Part shown: in pieces, positions 17,915-25,917 of the stretch
How positions within the stretch are numbered: position 1 is the stretch's first letter
Layout of the letters: the number at the start of each line of letters is the position of its first letter
Assembly (NCBI GenBank): GCA_014360205.1
Contig: JACIXZ010000006.1
Coordinates: 1-64,000 of the forward strand
Source: Tissierellales bacterium
GTDB lineage: Bacteria; Bacillota; Clostridia; Tissierellales; Tissierellaceae
Direction: 5' to 3'
Length of the DNA stretch: 64,000 nucleotides
Made by a program: the position numbers and the translations under genes
Notes under the pieces: generated by a model
What the model saw: only the letters and a program-made list of their open reading frames with translations
What the model was told of the DNA's origin: nothing
Database searches by the model: none

Positions 17915-18781
17915 ATGAAAATAAATGAAGTAGCAAACATTACTGGATTAACAAAAAAGGCTATAAACTATTATCAAGAAAAAGGAATCATAAATCCAAA
18001 ACAGGATGAAAATGGGTATAGGGAATTTAGCGAATCTGATATTAATAAATTAAAAGAAGTGAGTCTATTTAGATCGCTAGGCTTATCATTAAACGAAATA
18101 AGAAAAATCACAGAATCAAAATTTCCCAAAGAAGAATTGAGAAAATGTATTATCAACAAACAAATGGAAAATGAATTAAGGAACAAACAAACTGAATTGT
18201 TAGAAAAACTTTTATACAATGCAGACTTAGAAGAGATAAATGAAGAAATTAGAGAATTAAACAAAAAGAAATCTATAAAGGAAAGGCTATTAGAGATATT
18301 CCCAGGGTTTTATGGGAGGTTTTATTTAATTCATTTTAGTAGATTTTTGGAAGAACCCATCAAGACAGAAGAACAAGAAGAAGCTTATAACACAATTATT
18401 GATTTTTTAGACAGCATAAATCCTCCAGAATTACCACATGACATCCTAAATGAGATTGATGAAGCACTAGATTTTTGGACAGATGACAAAATTGAAGAAA
18501 TAGAAAATAACAAATTACAAAGCATTGAAAACCCTGAAAAATTTCTAATGGATTACTCAGAAGAAATCAAAAAATACCAAGATTTTAAGGATTCTGATGA
18601 ATATTTATCTTCTTCTTATGGAATTCTAATGGAAACCATGAAGGTTTTTGGAGAAAGTAGTGGATATAATGACATATTTATACCTGCTATGAGAAAACTA
18701 TCACCATCATATGATAAATATTATGAAAATCTATTGAAAGCAAATGAGGTATTTTTAGAGAGATTTCCTGACTATAAGTAA
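17915..18781 (+). CDS. MerR-family transcriptional regulator
   Basis: DNA-distorting activator of 288 aa. The N-terminal winged helix is typical (INEVANITGLTKKAINYYQE, residues 3-22; GYREFSESDINKL; LGLSLNEIRKI), followed by a long dimerisation coiled coil (about 75-120) and a 170-residue acidic, aromatic-rich effector domain I do not recognise. AGGAGGTG lies 7 bases before the ATG, and a promoter with the MerR-type 19-bp spacer lies immediately upstream. A terminator follows. Pieces of this gene recur at 4753, 8561 and about 19970. Inducer unknown; regulation of a neighbouring exporter would be typical of the family. Confidence 0.88.
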   Translation: MKINEVANITGLTKKAINYYQEKGIINPKQDENGYREFSESDINKLKEVSLFRSLGLSLNEIRKITESKFPKEELRKCIINKQMENELRNKQTELLEKLLYNADLEEINEEIRELNKKKSIKERLLEIFPGFYGRFYLIHFSRFLEEPIKTEEQEEAYNTIIDFLDSINPPELPHDILNEIDEALDFWTDDKIEEIENNKLQSIENPEKFLMDYSEEIKKYQDFKDSDEYLSSSYGILMETMKVFGESSGYNDIFIPAMRKLSPSYDKYYENLLKANEVFLERFPDYK

Positions 18782-18858
18782 ATTTTGTTATTTTTAAAAG
18801 AAGAGAGGGCAAATAAGACTTGCTCTCTTTTTTGTATGTTAGCATGAAAATTTAAACT
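18733..18858 (+). repeat. Direct repeat copy 2, ~126 bp (MerR 3' end plus terminator)
   Basis: Second copy of the repeat at 8580-8704. It comprises the last ~16 codons of the intact MerR gene, its stop, terminator and about 25 bp beyond. Homology ends within a few bases after TTTAAACT in both copies. Confidence 0.88.
18802..18834 (+). terminator. Terminator after intact MerR gene
   Basis: AGAGAGGGCAA pairs with TTGCTCTCT, followed by seven T. Identical to the hairpin at 8648-8682. Confidence 0.86.
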
Positions 18859-18869
18859 TAAGTAAATGG

Positions 18870-18927
18870 AAAGTATACTTTACATTCATAAAAACAATTG
18901 ATATAATACATGTAAAGCATGCTTTAC
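18870..18927 (+). promoter_or_regulatory. Promoter with twin operators upstream of the small XRE gene
   Basis: TTTACA (18879-18884), 17-bp spacer and TATAAT (18902-18907) form the promoter. AAAGTATACTTT (18870-18881) overlaps the -35, and the perfect 16-bp palindrome GTAAAGCATGCTTTAC (18912-18927) lies just after the -10. Both share the pattern AAAG-N4-CTTT followed by AC, so the small XRE protein probably binds both and represses itself. Confidence 0.75.
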
Positions 18928-18943
18928 TTTTTTAGGAGGTAAT

Positions 18944-19153
18944 ATGGAAAACAAATTGGAAGAACTTAGAAAGAAAAAAGGAATCACCCAAGAAGAATTA
19001 GCATCAGCTCTTGAAGTATCTAGGCAAACAATTGGATCGCTAGAAAATGGCAGGTACAATCCATCAATTATTTTAGCATTTAAAATTTCTAGATACTTTG
19101 GCGTGCCAATTGAAGAAATTTTTATTTACAAGGAGGATGAAAATGAAGAATAA
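18944..19153 (+). CDS. Small XRE-family transcriptional regulator
   Basis: A 69-aa stand-alone helix-turn-helix protein (LRKKKGITQEELASALEVSR with QTIGSLENGRYNPS), ending FGVPIEEIFIYKEDENEE. Such short repressors usually pair with a membrane protein gene, as here: the next gene overlaps its last ten bases. AGGAGGT is 6 bases before the ATG. Two near-identical dyads in its promoter indicate autorepression. Physiological signal unknown. Confidence 0.92.
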   Translation: MENKLEELRKKKGITQEELASALEVSRQTIGSLENGRYNPSIILAFKISRYFGVPIEEIFIYKEDENEE

Positions 19154-19535
19154 TAAAATATGGTATTTAGGATACTTAATTTCATTAGTTTTGCTAATAG
19201 TTATTTTTACTCTAGATTTAAATAGATCAACTCAAACGGCTGTCACTATTTTATTTTCTTTTGTACTCGCAATTACACATGTAAATATCATTCATAACAA
19301 AATGATTGCAAAAGATATGGAATATAATATTCTCTCAAAAGATGAAAGAAATGAAATGATAAGAGATAAAGTAAATGCTATGAACTCAGTTGTTTTAATT
19401 TCATTCATTGGAATTATAACAGTTGTATTTATAGTATATGAATGGTATATACCTGCTATTATAACAGGTAGCATGATAATACTAGACCCTATTATTATGA
19501 TTTTTATCAGCCGTTTTTATGAGAAAAGATATTAA
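19143..19535 (+). CDS. Small membrane protein, DUF2178-like
   Basis: A 130-aa protein with four hydrophobic segments (about residues 7-24, 31-47, 77-97 and 100-120) and a central soluble loop, NILSKDERNEMIRDKVNAMN. The DER...EIxxK-type loop between segment pairs resembles DUF2178-like membrane proteins found beside small XRE regulators. ATG at 19143 follows GGAGG by six bases and overlaps the regulator gene, giving translational coupling. It probably acts as sensor or effector partner of the regulator; function unknown. Confidence 0.78.
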   Translation: MKNNKIWYLGYLISLVLLIVIFTLDLNRSTQTAVTILFSFVLAITHVNIIHNKMIAKDMEYNILSKDERNEMIRDKVNAMNSVVLISFIGIITVVFIVYEWYIPAIITGSMIILDPIIMIFISRFYEKRY

Positions 19536-19586
19536 GGGTAAATAGCCTTTATGCATATTTGGGAACTCTTTTTGATGTAGAAAAAA

Positions 19587-19757
19587 GTGTTTCATTTTAA
19601 CTTGGATATAGCGATTAAGACAGCAGCAATAAATGGTTCAATTGAAATTAGTAGAGCACCAGGAACTGTTACAGTGACATTTTTAGCACTTGTAGACGAA
19701 TTAAAAGCTACAGGATTATATGAATTAGTCAAAGAACAATATAATTTATTAGATTAA
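19587..19757 (+). pseudogene. Orphan coding fragment (about 56 codons)
   Basis: After a TAG at 19579-19581 the frame is open from GTG 19587 to TAA 19757 and reads as real protein (AAINGSIEISRAPGTVTVTF, LALVDELKATGLYELVKEQY). There is no usable ribosome binding site, and a terminator follows at 19787. It looks like the surviving 3' end of a gene. I do not recognise the family. Confidence 0.5.
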
Positions 19758-19786
19758 AAAACAAATATTATTTGATTTGTCATGTA

Positions 19787-19820
19787 GTTATCTCATCACT
19801 TTGGTGGGATAACTTTTTTA
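19787..19820 (+). terminator. Terminator after orphan fragment
   Basis: GTTATCTCATC (19787-19797) pairs with GGTGGGATAAC (19803-19813, two wobble pairs), followed by six T. It separates the upstream debris from the defence module. Confidence 0.8.
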
Positions 19821-19969
19821 TATGAAAAGCTCTTAAGAAATTTAAAAGTTAGCTAATTTATATTATATTATTAAGAAAAAATGATATAATTAAAAAAAGC
19901 AAAAAATAGTAACAAACAAGATAAATTAGAGGTTACTAGAGATTTCCTAGTGTTTTAGGAAATTAATTG

Positions 19970-20035
19970 GTAGAAATTACTAAGATTTTAATGATTCTGA
20001 TGAATTTTTTCTTTTTCTTATGGAGCTTTGGGAGA
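19970..20035 (+). pseudogene. Further MerR gene fragment, upstream of defence module
   Basis: AAGATTTTAATGATTCTGAT (19982-20001) and the bases to about 20035 align with 18580-18635 of the intact MerR gene (DFNDSDEFF here, DFKDSDEYL there). It is more diverged than the other copies and has no start or continuing frame. The rest of 19821-20135 holds a TATAAT (19885-19890), a perfect 8-bp hairpin (19942-19963) and no gene I can support. Confidence 0.6.
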
Positions 20036-20135
20036 AAATTGTATATACAATTACATAAGTTGATTATTGGGTAGAAATGTTTAAGGCTCAGATATTAAAT
20101 AAAAAAGTATAAAACTGGTGTTGAGGAGGGGAAAT

Positions 20136-23100
20136 ATGCAAGTTCTCGATAACATTAATAAAACCGTGAAAGATGATTTGGTAAAAACTATCTCAAAAGG
20201 TGATAAAATATCAATAGCAGCAGCTTGTTTTTCAATTTATGCTTACGAAGCTTTAAAAAAGCAACTGGATGGTGTCGAAGAATTACGTTTTATTTTTACC
20301 TCTCCGACATTTCTGAAAGAGAAAGCACCTAGAGAAATGCGAGAGTTCTATATTCCTCGGCTTAATAGAGAACGTTCTTTATATGGAACAGAATTTGAAG
20401 TAAAACTACGAAATGAATTAAATCAAAAGGCAATAGCACGTGAATGTGCTGATTGGATCAAAAAGAAAGTCCGATTTCGTTCTAATATAACTGGTGGAGC
20501 GATAGGGAGCTTTCTTAGTATAGTGAAATACGACAAATCTATAGCTTATTCCCCACTGAATTCATTTACCACTACAGACTTAGGGTGCGAACGTGGGAAC
20601 AACATTATGAATCTTGTAAATCGAATTGACACTCCTCTTGCTGATGAATATGTGAAAATGTTTGATCAGATTTGGAATGACAAGAATCTTTTACAGGACG
20701 TAACTGATCAGGTTATTGAAGGTATTACTGCAGCCTATAATGAAAATTCACCTGAGTTTATTTATTTTGTTGCAATTTATAATATTTTTAATGAGTTCTT
20801 AGAGGACATTAATGAGGATGTACTGCCTAAAGAGGGCACAGGGTTTAAAGAATCTAAGATTTGGGGGAAACTCTACGATTTTCAACAAGATGCTGTTCTT
20901 GCAATAATCAATAAGTTAGAGAAATTTAATGGTTGTATTCTTGCGGATAGCGTTGGATTGGGTAAAACCTTTACCGCCCTTGCTGTTATCAAATATTACG
21001 AACTGCGAAATAGAAATGTGCTTGTTCTTTGCCCAAAGAAACTGGGAGATAATTGGCTTACATTTAAAGAAAACTATCTTAACAATCCGATCGCAGAAGA
21101 TAGATTAAGATATGATTTACTCTATCATACAGATTTGTCTCGTGAACACGGGAAGTCTGGGAATATAGATTTAGCTAAATTAAATTGGAGTAATTATGAT
21201 TTGGTAGTTATTGATGAAAGCCATAATTTCCGAAATGGCGGTGATTACTCAGGTCGTGGTGATAACAAAAGAGAAAACCGGTATCTACAATTATTAAATA
21301 AAGTGATAAGACAGGGTGTAAAAACCAAGGTACTTATGCTTTCTGCAACACCTGTAAACAATAGTTTTTCTGATCTGAGGCATCAGCTTGAACTTGCGTA
21401 TGAAGGCAATCCAAATTTAATTAATGATAAGCTAGATACTGTAAAACCAATCGATCTAATATTCAGAGGGGCACAAACAGCTTTTAATAAATGGAGTAAG
21501 CTAGACATTGAAGAACGAACTACAGAAAATTTATTACGTTCACTTGATTTCGACTTTTTTACTATGCTTGATAGTGTGACAATAGCTCGTTCAAGAAAAC
21601 ACATCGAAAAGTACTACGATATTAAAGCTATTGGAAAATTTCCAGAGCGACTTAAACCACTGGCGTTAAGACCAAAACTTACTGATTTACCAGATGCAAT
21701 AGATTATGACGAAATTTATGATCTACTCATGAAGCTCAATCTTTCTGTGTATGTCCCAACTGATTTTTTGTTAGAAAGCAAAAAATACAAGTACATAGAT
21801 TCAAATGTCAATATTGATCGTGCAGGACGTGAGATAGGTATTCGTCGACTGATGTCTATTAATCTCTTAAAAAGACTTGAGAGTTCTGTTGTTTCATTTA
21901 GAATTACATTAGAAAGGGTTGGACGACTCATTAATGAAACAATTAAGGCTATTGATGATTATGAACATGGAAACAGAAAGACACTTAACACGATAGAGAT
22001 TCTTGAAACTGACTTTGACGGAGATGACCGAAACACGATATTTTTTGAAAACAATGCTAGAAAGATTGATATAGATCTTGCGGACATGGATTATATTACC
22101 TGGAGGGAGAAGTTATCAGAGGATTCTGAGATACTCCAGCTTCTATCTCTTATGATTCAAGAAATTACTCCTGAGCATGATACTAAATTACAAACATTGA
22201 TTGATTTGATTGCTGAAAAAATTCAGAAGCCTTTTAACACTGATAATAAAAAAGTTCTTATTTTTTCAGCATTCTCTGATACAGTAGATTATTTGTATGC
22301 AAATATAGCACCGATAGTAAAAGATAGATTTGGGCTTAATACAGCTATGATCACAGGAACAACAGATGGAAGAACTACGGTTAAGCTTCCACGAACGGAT
22401 ATGAACACAATCCTTACGCTGTTTTCACCACGTTCCAAAGATAAAGAGTTGCTAATGCCGAATAACCCAGCTGAGATAGATATTCTTATCGCTACAGACT
22501 GTATTTCTGAAGGACAAAACTTACAAGATTGTGATTACTGTGTGAACTATGACATTCACTGGAATCCAGTTCGCATTATTCAACGTTTTGGACGTATTGA
22601 CCGTATTGGTAGTCAAAATCACACAATTCAGCTTGTTAATTTCTGGCCCAATATTGGTCTTGATAAATATCTTGAGTTAAAAGGAAGAGTAGAAACTCGT
22701 ATGAAAGCTTCTGTTATGACGTCTACTGGTGACGACAATCCAATTGATCCAGAGGAACTGGGAGATTTAGAGTATCGTAAAGCCCAACTTGAAAGGTTGC
22801 AGAATGAAGTAGTTGATATAGAAGATATGCAGAGCGGTGTTTCCATTATGGATCTAGGGTTAAATGAGTTCAGACTTGATTTACTTGACTATGTTAAAAA
22901 CCATGACCATCTTGATAGAGTACCCTTTGGACTTCATGCTGTAGTAAATGTAGATGAGAGCATTCCTAAAGGAACCATATTTATCTTAAAGAATATAAAT
23001 ACAAGAATAAACCACCACAATAAAAATCAAATTCATCCTTTTTATATGGTATATGTGCGTGATGATTCAGTGATCCATATTGACCATCTTCAGCCTAAAA

Positions 23101-23366
23101 AGCTTCTTGATGTATTTCGCAAACTTTGCAAAGGTAAATCAGAGCCTATGCTAGAGCTTTGCAAACAGTTTAATGATGAAACAAAAGATGGTAGAGATAT
23201 GCAACATTATTCAGATTTACTATATTTTGCTGTCAAGTCTATTGTCGATCTTAATGAGGACGACTCAATTGATAGTTTCCTTTCCGGTAAGCAAATATCT
23301 TTAGCAGAGAACTCGATTGATGGACTGGATGATTTTGAATTAATTTGTTTTGTGAATGTGAGGTGA
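20136..23366 (+). CDS. SNF2-like helicase with N-terminal PLD-like region (defence module)
   Basis: Large ATP-dependent DNA translocase, 1076 aa. Residues ~15-170 resemble the phospholipase D-like N-terminal region of helicases of this type, but no HxK(x4)D catalytic motif is visible. SNF2 motifs follow: I, ADSVGLGKTFTALAV (near 270); II, VVIDESHNFRN (about 350); III, MLSATPVNNSF; and the C-terminal lobe motifs IATDCISEGQNLQD and QRFGRIDRIGS (about 810). A 300-residue tail of unknown fold ends the protein. ATG at 20136 follows GAGGAGGGG by 5 bases. It is the first gene of a tight four-gene operon with DUF4391, Mod and Res, implying a role in phage or foreign-DNA defence. Confidence 0.88.
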   Translation: MQVLDNINKTVKDDLVKTISKGDKISIAAACFSIYAYEALKKQLDGVEELRFIFTSPTFLKEKAPREMREFYIPRLNRERSLYGTEFEVKLRNELNQKAIARECADWIKKKVRFRSNITGGAIGSFLSIVKYDKSIAYSPLNSFTTTDLGCERGNNIMNLVNRIDTPLADEYVKMFDQIWNDKNLLQDVTDQVIEGITAAYNENSPEFIYFVAIYNIFNEFLEDINEDVLPKEGTGFKESKIWGKLYDFQQDAVLAIINKLEKFNGCILADSVGLGKTFTALAVIKYYELRNRNVLVLCPKKLGDNWLTFKENYLNNPIAEDRLRYDLLYHTDLSREHGKSGNIDLAKLNWSNYDLVVIDESHNFRNGGDYSGRGDNKRENRYLQLLNKVIRQGVKTKVLMLSATPVNNSFSDLRHQLELAYEGNPNLINDKLDTVKPIDLIFRGAQTAFNKWSKLDIEERTTENLLRSLDFDFFTMLDSVTIARSRKHIEKYYDIKAIGKFPERLKPLALRPKLTDLPDAIDYDEIYDLLMKLNLSVYVPTDFLLESKKYKYIDSNVNIDRAGREIGIRRLMSINLLKRLESSVVSFRITLERVGRLINETIKAIDDYEHGNRKTLNTIEILETDFDGDDRNTIFFENNARKIDIDLADMDYITWREKLSEDSEILQLLSLMIQEITPEHDTKLQTLIDLIAEKIQKPFNTDNKKVLIFSAFSDTVDYLYANIAPIVKDRFGLNTAMITGTTDGRTTVKLPRTDMNTILTLFSPRSKDKELLMPNNPAEIDILIATDCISEGQNLQDCDYCVNYDIHWNPVRIIQRFGRIDRIGSQNHTIQLVNFWPNIGLDKYLELKGRVETRMKASVMTSTGDDNPIDPEELGDLEYRKAQLERLQNEVVDIEDMQSGVSIMDLGLNEFRLDLLDYVKNHDHLDRVPFGLHAVVNVDESIPKGTIFILKNINTRINHHNKNQIHPFYMVYVRDDSVIHIDHLQPKKLLDVFRKLCKGKSEPMLELCKQFNDETKDGRDMQHYSDLLYFAVKSIVDLNEDDSIDSFLSGKQISLAENSIDGLDDFELICFVNVR

Positions 23367-23377
23367 GCTTATAGACA

Positions 23378-23986
23378 ATGTTTGAACTACCTAAATCTAC
23401 TGAAATAAATAAACAGCTTCCGAAGAAGGCGATTTTTGAGAAATTCAAACTAAGTGCATCTGATAGAAAGTTGTTTGATGAACAAATTAATCGTCTTTCA
23501 ATTGTTGCTGAAATTTCTCCTCAAACAGTTAATATAGCAGCAGATGAAGAGGTTGCAGCAATTTACATTATTTTGGTCCAGATGAAAACGGCTGATTGTG
23601 ATAAAAAGAATATCATTCTTTTATCAAAACTTATTAATCAAAAAATGATTTTTGCACTGCAGTATAAGGATACAGTAAGGTTCGCAGTGCACCAAGCAAA
23701 TAGAGTTTTGATGTCAGATAACAGACCTATTAGTGAATGGAGATTTAAGCTTAAAGGTCTAAACCTAAAAGCTACATGGGATGCTCTTATTGCTGACATT
23801 GCTAAGATTGAACTGGTAGAAGGTAAAGACTTGGATGAAATTATTATTCAGAATGAGTTGAAAGAGAAGCTTAAAAAACAAATAGCTTTACTTGAGAAAA
23901 AGGCCATGAATGAAAAACAACCTAGGCGGAAATGGGATTTATCAGAAGAAATAAAACAATTGAAAGAACAACTTAAAGGAGAGTAA
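23378..23986 (+). CDS. DUF4391 domain protein (defence module)
   Basis: A 202-aa protein of unknown activity. The N terminus FELPKSTEINKQLPKKAIFE, the centre IYIILVQMKTADCDKKNIIL and MIFALQYKDTVRFAV fit DUF4391, and the C-terminal ~40 residues form a Lys/Glu-rich helix ending in QLKEQLKGE. There is no obvious catalytic motif. It is 11 bases after the helicase and two bases before the Mod gene, so it is almost certainly co-translated. By position it is an accessory or specificity factor for the helicase and the type III enzyme; that is inference. Confidence 0.8.
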   Translation: MFELPKSTEINKQLPKKAIFEKFKLSASDRKLFDEQINRLSIVAEISPQTVNIAADEEVAAIYIILVQMKTADCDKKNIILLSKLINQKMIFALQYKDTVRFAVHQANRVLMSDNRPISEWRFKLKGLNLKATWDALIADIAKIELVEGKDLDEIIIQNELKEKLKKQIALLEKKAMNEKQPRRKWDLSEEIKQLKEQLKGE

Positions 23987-23988
23987 TT

Positions 23989-25917
23989 ATGGAAAAACAA
24001 GAAAAGTTAACTATGCATACGGAAAATATTGCAGACGCTAATTTTATTGCTCTAGCTAAAATGTTTCCAAATGCAGTTACAGAAACAATAGATGAAAATG
24101 GAGAGGTTGTTAGAGCTATTGATGCAGACGTTCTGGCTCAAGAGATTAATACCAAAGTCGTTTCAGGCAAAGAAGAACGCTATCAGTTTACTTGGCCAGA
24201 TAAAAAGAAATCGGTGTTATTGGCAAATGCTCCAATAGCTGCTACTTTACGTCCTTGTAGGGAAGAAAGTGTGGACTTTGATAATACAGAGAACCTTTAT
24301 ATAGAAGGTGATAATCTTGATGTATTAAAACTTCTAAGAGAAACTTACTTAAATCGGGTAAAGATGATTTACATCGATCCACCTTATAACACAGGAAATG
24401 ATTTCATATATGAAGATGATTTTGATGAAGATACAGGGGAGTTTTTACGTAGAGATGGGCAATATGATGAGCAAGGTAATCGTCTTACAACAAACTTCGA
24501 TAGTAATGGACGATTTCATACTGACTGGCTCAATATGATGTATCCAAGACTAAGAGTTGCAAGGGACTTGTTGAGAGATGATGGGGTTATTTTTATTAGT
24601 ATTGATGAAAATGAAGTTTCAAACATGCAAAAAATATGTAATGAGATTTTTGGAGAAAAAAATTATGCAGCCACTTTTATTTGGACTAAAACATCCACTC
24701 CGCCAGCCTTGTCATATAAATGTCGAAAAACTGTTGAATATGTCCTAGTTTATGAAAAAAAAATTAACACACAAAAATATTTTGGAAGTTTGTTAGAAAA
24801 TGGAGATGCACCATTATTGAATTCAGACAATCCTATAAAAACTATTCGGTTTCCAAAAAAAACTGTTAAATTTAACTTTATAGAAAATGGAACCATAAAA
24901 GCTGGGAAAAAAGAAAAGGCCTTACTTAAAAATGATATTTTTGTTGTTAATAGTGTAAATGAGAATGAGTTTGAATTGACTGCACAATTCAAGTGGGGGC
25001 AGGAAACTATATTCAATGAAATTGCATTAGGGACTTATTTTTTGATTAAAACTGATAAGTTCTCAATTAGATTTCAAAGAGTGAATAGTAAAGATGCATA
25101 CAAAACCCCAACTAACTTTATGAATGTAGAACTCAATACCTCATGTGGAGTAAATACGAATGAAAGTGCAGTAAAAGAGCTAGAAAATATTGGTCTATCC
25201 CAATATTTTGACTATCCCAAACCCACCTCATTAATTAAAGCCCTATGTTCAATGGTTTGCAAGTTTGAAAAAGATGCATTAATTTTAGATTTTTTTTCTG
25301 GCAGTGCTACCACAGCTCATGCAGTTATGCAACTTAATGCCGAAGATGGTGGTAACCGCAAATTCATCATGGTGCAAATTCCTGAACCGTGTGATGAAAA
25401 AAGTGAAGCATACAAAGCAGGATACAAAAATATCTGTGAAATCGGCAAAGAACGTATTCGTCGTGCCGGAGCAAAAATTAAAGAAGAGAATAAGGACAAG
25501 GAAGGAATTGAAAATTTAGATACTGGTTTTCGTGTGCTTAAATTAGACAGCAGTAACATGAAAGAAGTTTATTATACACCAGAAGAGTATTCACAGATGA
25601 ACTTTAATTTAGATGGTTTTATAGATAATATAAAACCTGATCGTTCGGATGAAGATTTATTGTTCCAAGTAATGTTAGATCTTGGCATTCCACTTTCTGC
25701 TAAAATAGAACAGAAAGACAATATATTCAGTGTCAATGACAATTATCTAATTGCATGCTTTGATAAAGTTGATACTTCTATAATTACCCAAATTGCAAAA
25801 AAACAACCATGTTATGCTGTTTTCAGAGATAGCAGTTTCATAAATGACAGTGCCCTAGTTAATGTTGAACAGATCTTTAACACTTACAGTCCAAACACGA
25901 AAAGGAGGGTATTGTAG
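23989..25917 (+). CDS. mod: Type III restriction-modification methyltransferase (Mod)
   Basis: Adenine-N6 DNA methyltransferase, 642 aa. Motif IV DPPYNTGNDFIYEDDF (near residue 127) precedes motif I LDFFSGSATTAHAVMQLN (near 430), the beta-class order expected for type III Mod. Between about 215 and 410 lies the target-recognition region, more AT-rich and Lys/Asn-rich than the flanks. It recognises DNA for both modification and, with Res, cleavage. GGAGAG precedes the ATG. The stop abuts the Res start without a gap. A run of nine A (24755-24763) lies in the recognition region, but the frame is intact. Confidence 0.94.
   Translation: MEKQEKLTMHTENIADANFIALAKMFPNAVTETIDENGEVVRAIDADVLAQEINTKVVSGKEERYQFTWPDKKKSVLLANAPIAATLRPCREESVDFDNTENLYIEGDNLDVLKLLRETYLNRVKMIYIDPPYNTGNDFIYEDDFDEDTGEFLRRDGQYDEQGNRLTTNFDSNGRFHTDWLNMMYPRLRVARDLLRDDGVIFISIDENEVSNMQKICNEIFGEKNYAATFIWTKTSTPPALSYKCRKTVEYVLVYEKKINTQKYFGSLLENGDAPLLNSDNPIKTIRFPKKTVKFNFIENGTIKAGKKEKALLKNDIFVVNSVNENEFELTAQFKWGQETIFNEIALGTYFLIKTDKFSIRFQRVNSKDAYKTPTNFMNVELNTSCGVNTNESAVKELENIGLSQYFDYPKPTSLIKALCSMVCKFEKDALILDFFSGSATTAHAVMQLNAEDGGNRKFIMVQIPEPCDEKSEAYKAGYKNICEIGKERIRRAGAKIKEENKDKEGIENLDTGFRVLKLDSSNMKEVYYTPEEYSQMNFNLDGFIDNIKPDRSDEDLLFQVMLDLGIPLSAKIEQKDNIFSVNDNYLIACFDKVDTSIITQIAKKQPCYAVFRDSSFINDSALVNVEQIFNTYSPNTKRRVL

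Noticed and set aside
19885-19890. TATAAT as full promoter of the defence operon
   Set aside because: No -35 at proper spacing, and it lies 246 bases before the start codon in decayed DNA; not strong enough to list as a promoter.
24755-24763. Phase-variable mod gene
   Set aside because: A9 is common in AT-rich genomes and shorter than typical phase-variation tracts; kept only as a minor remark.
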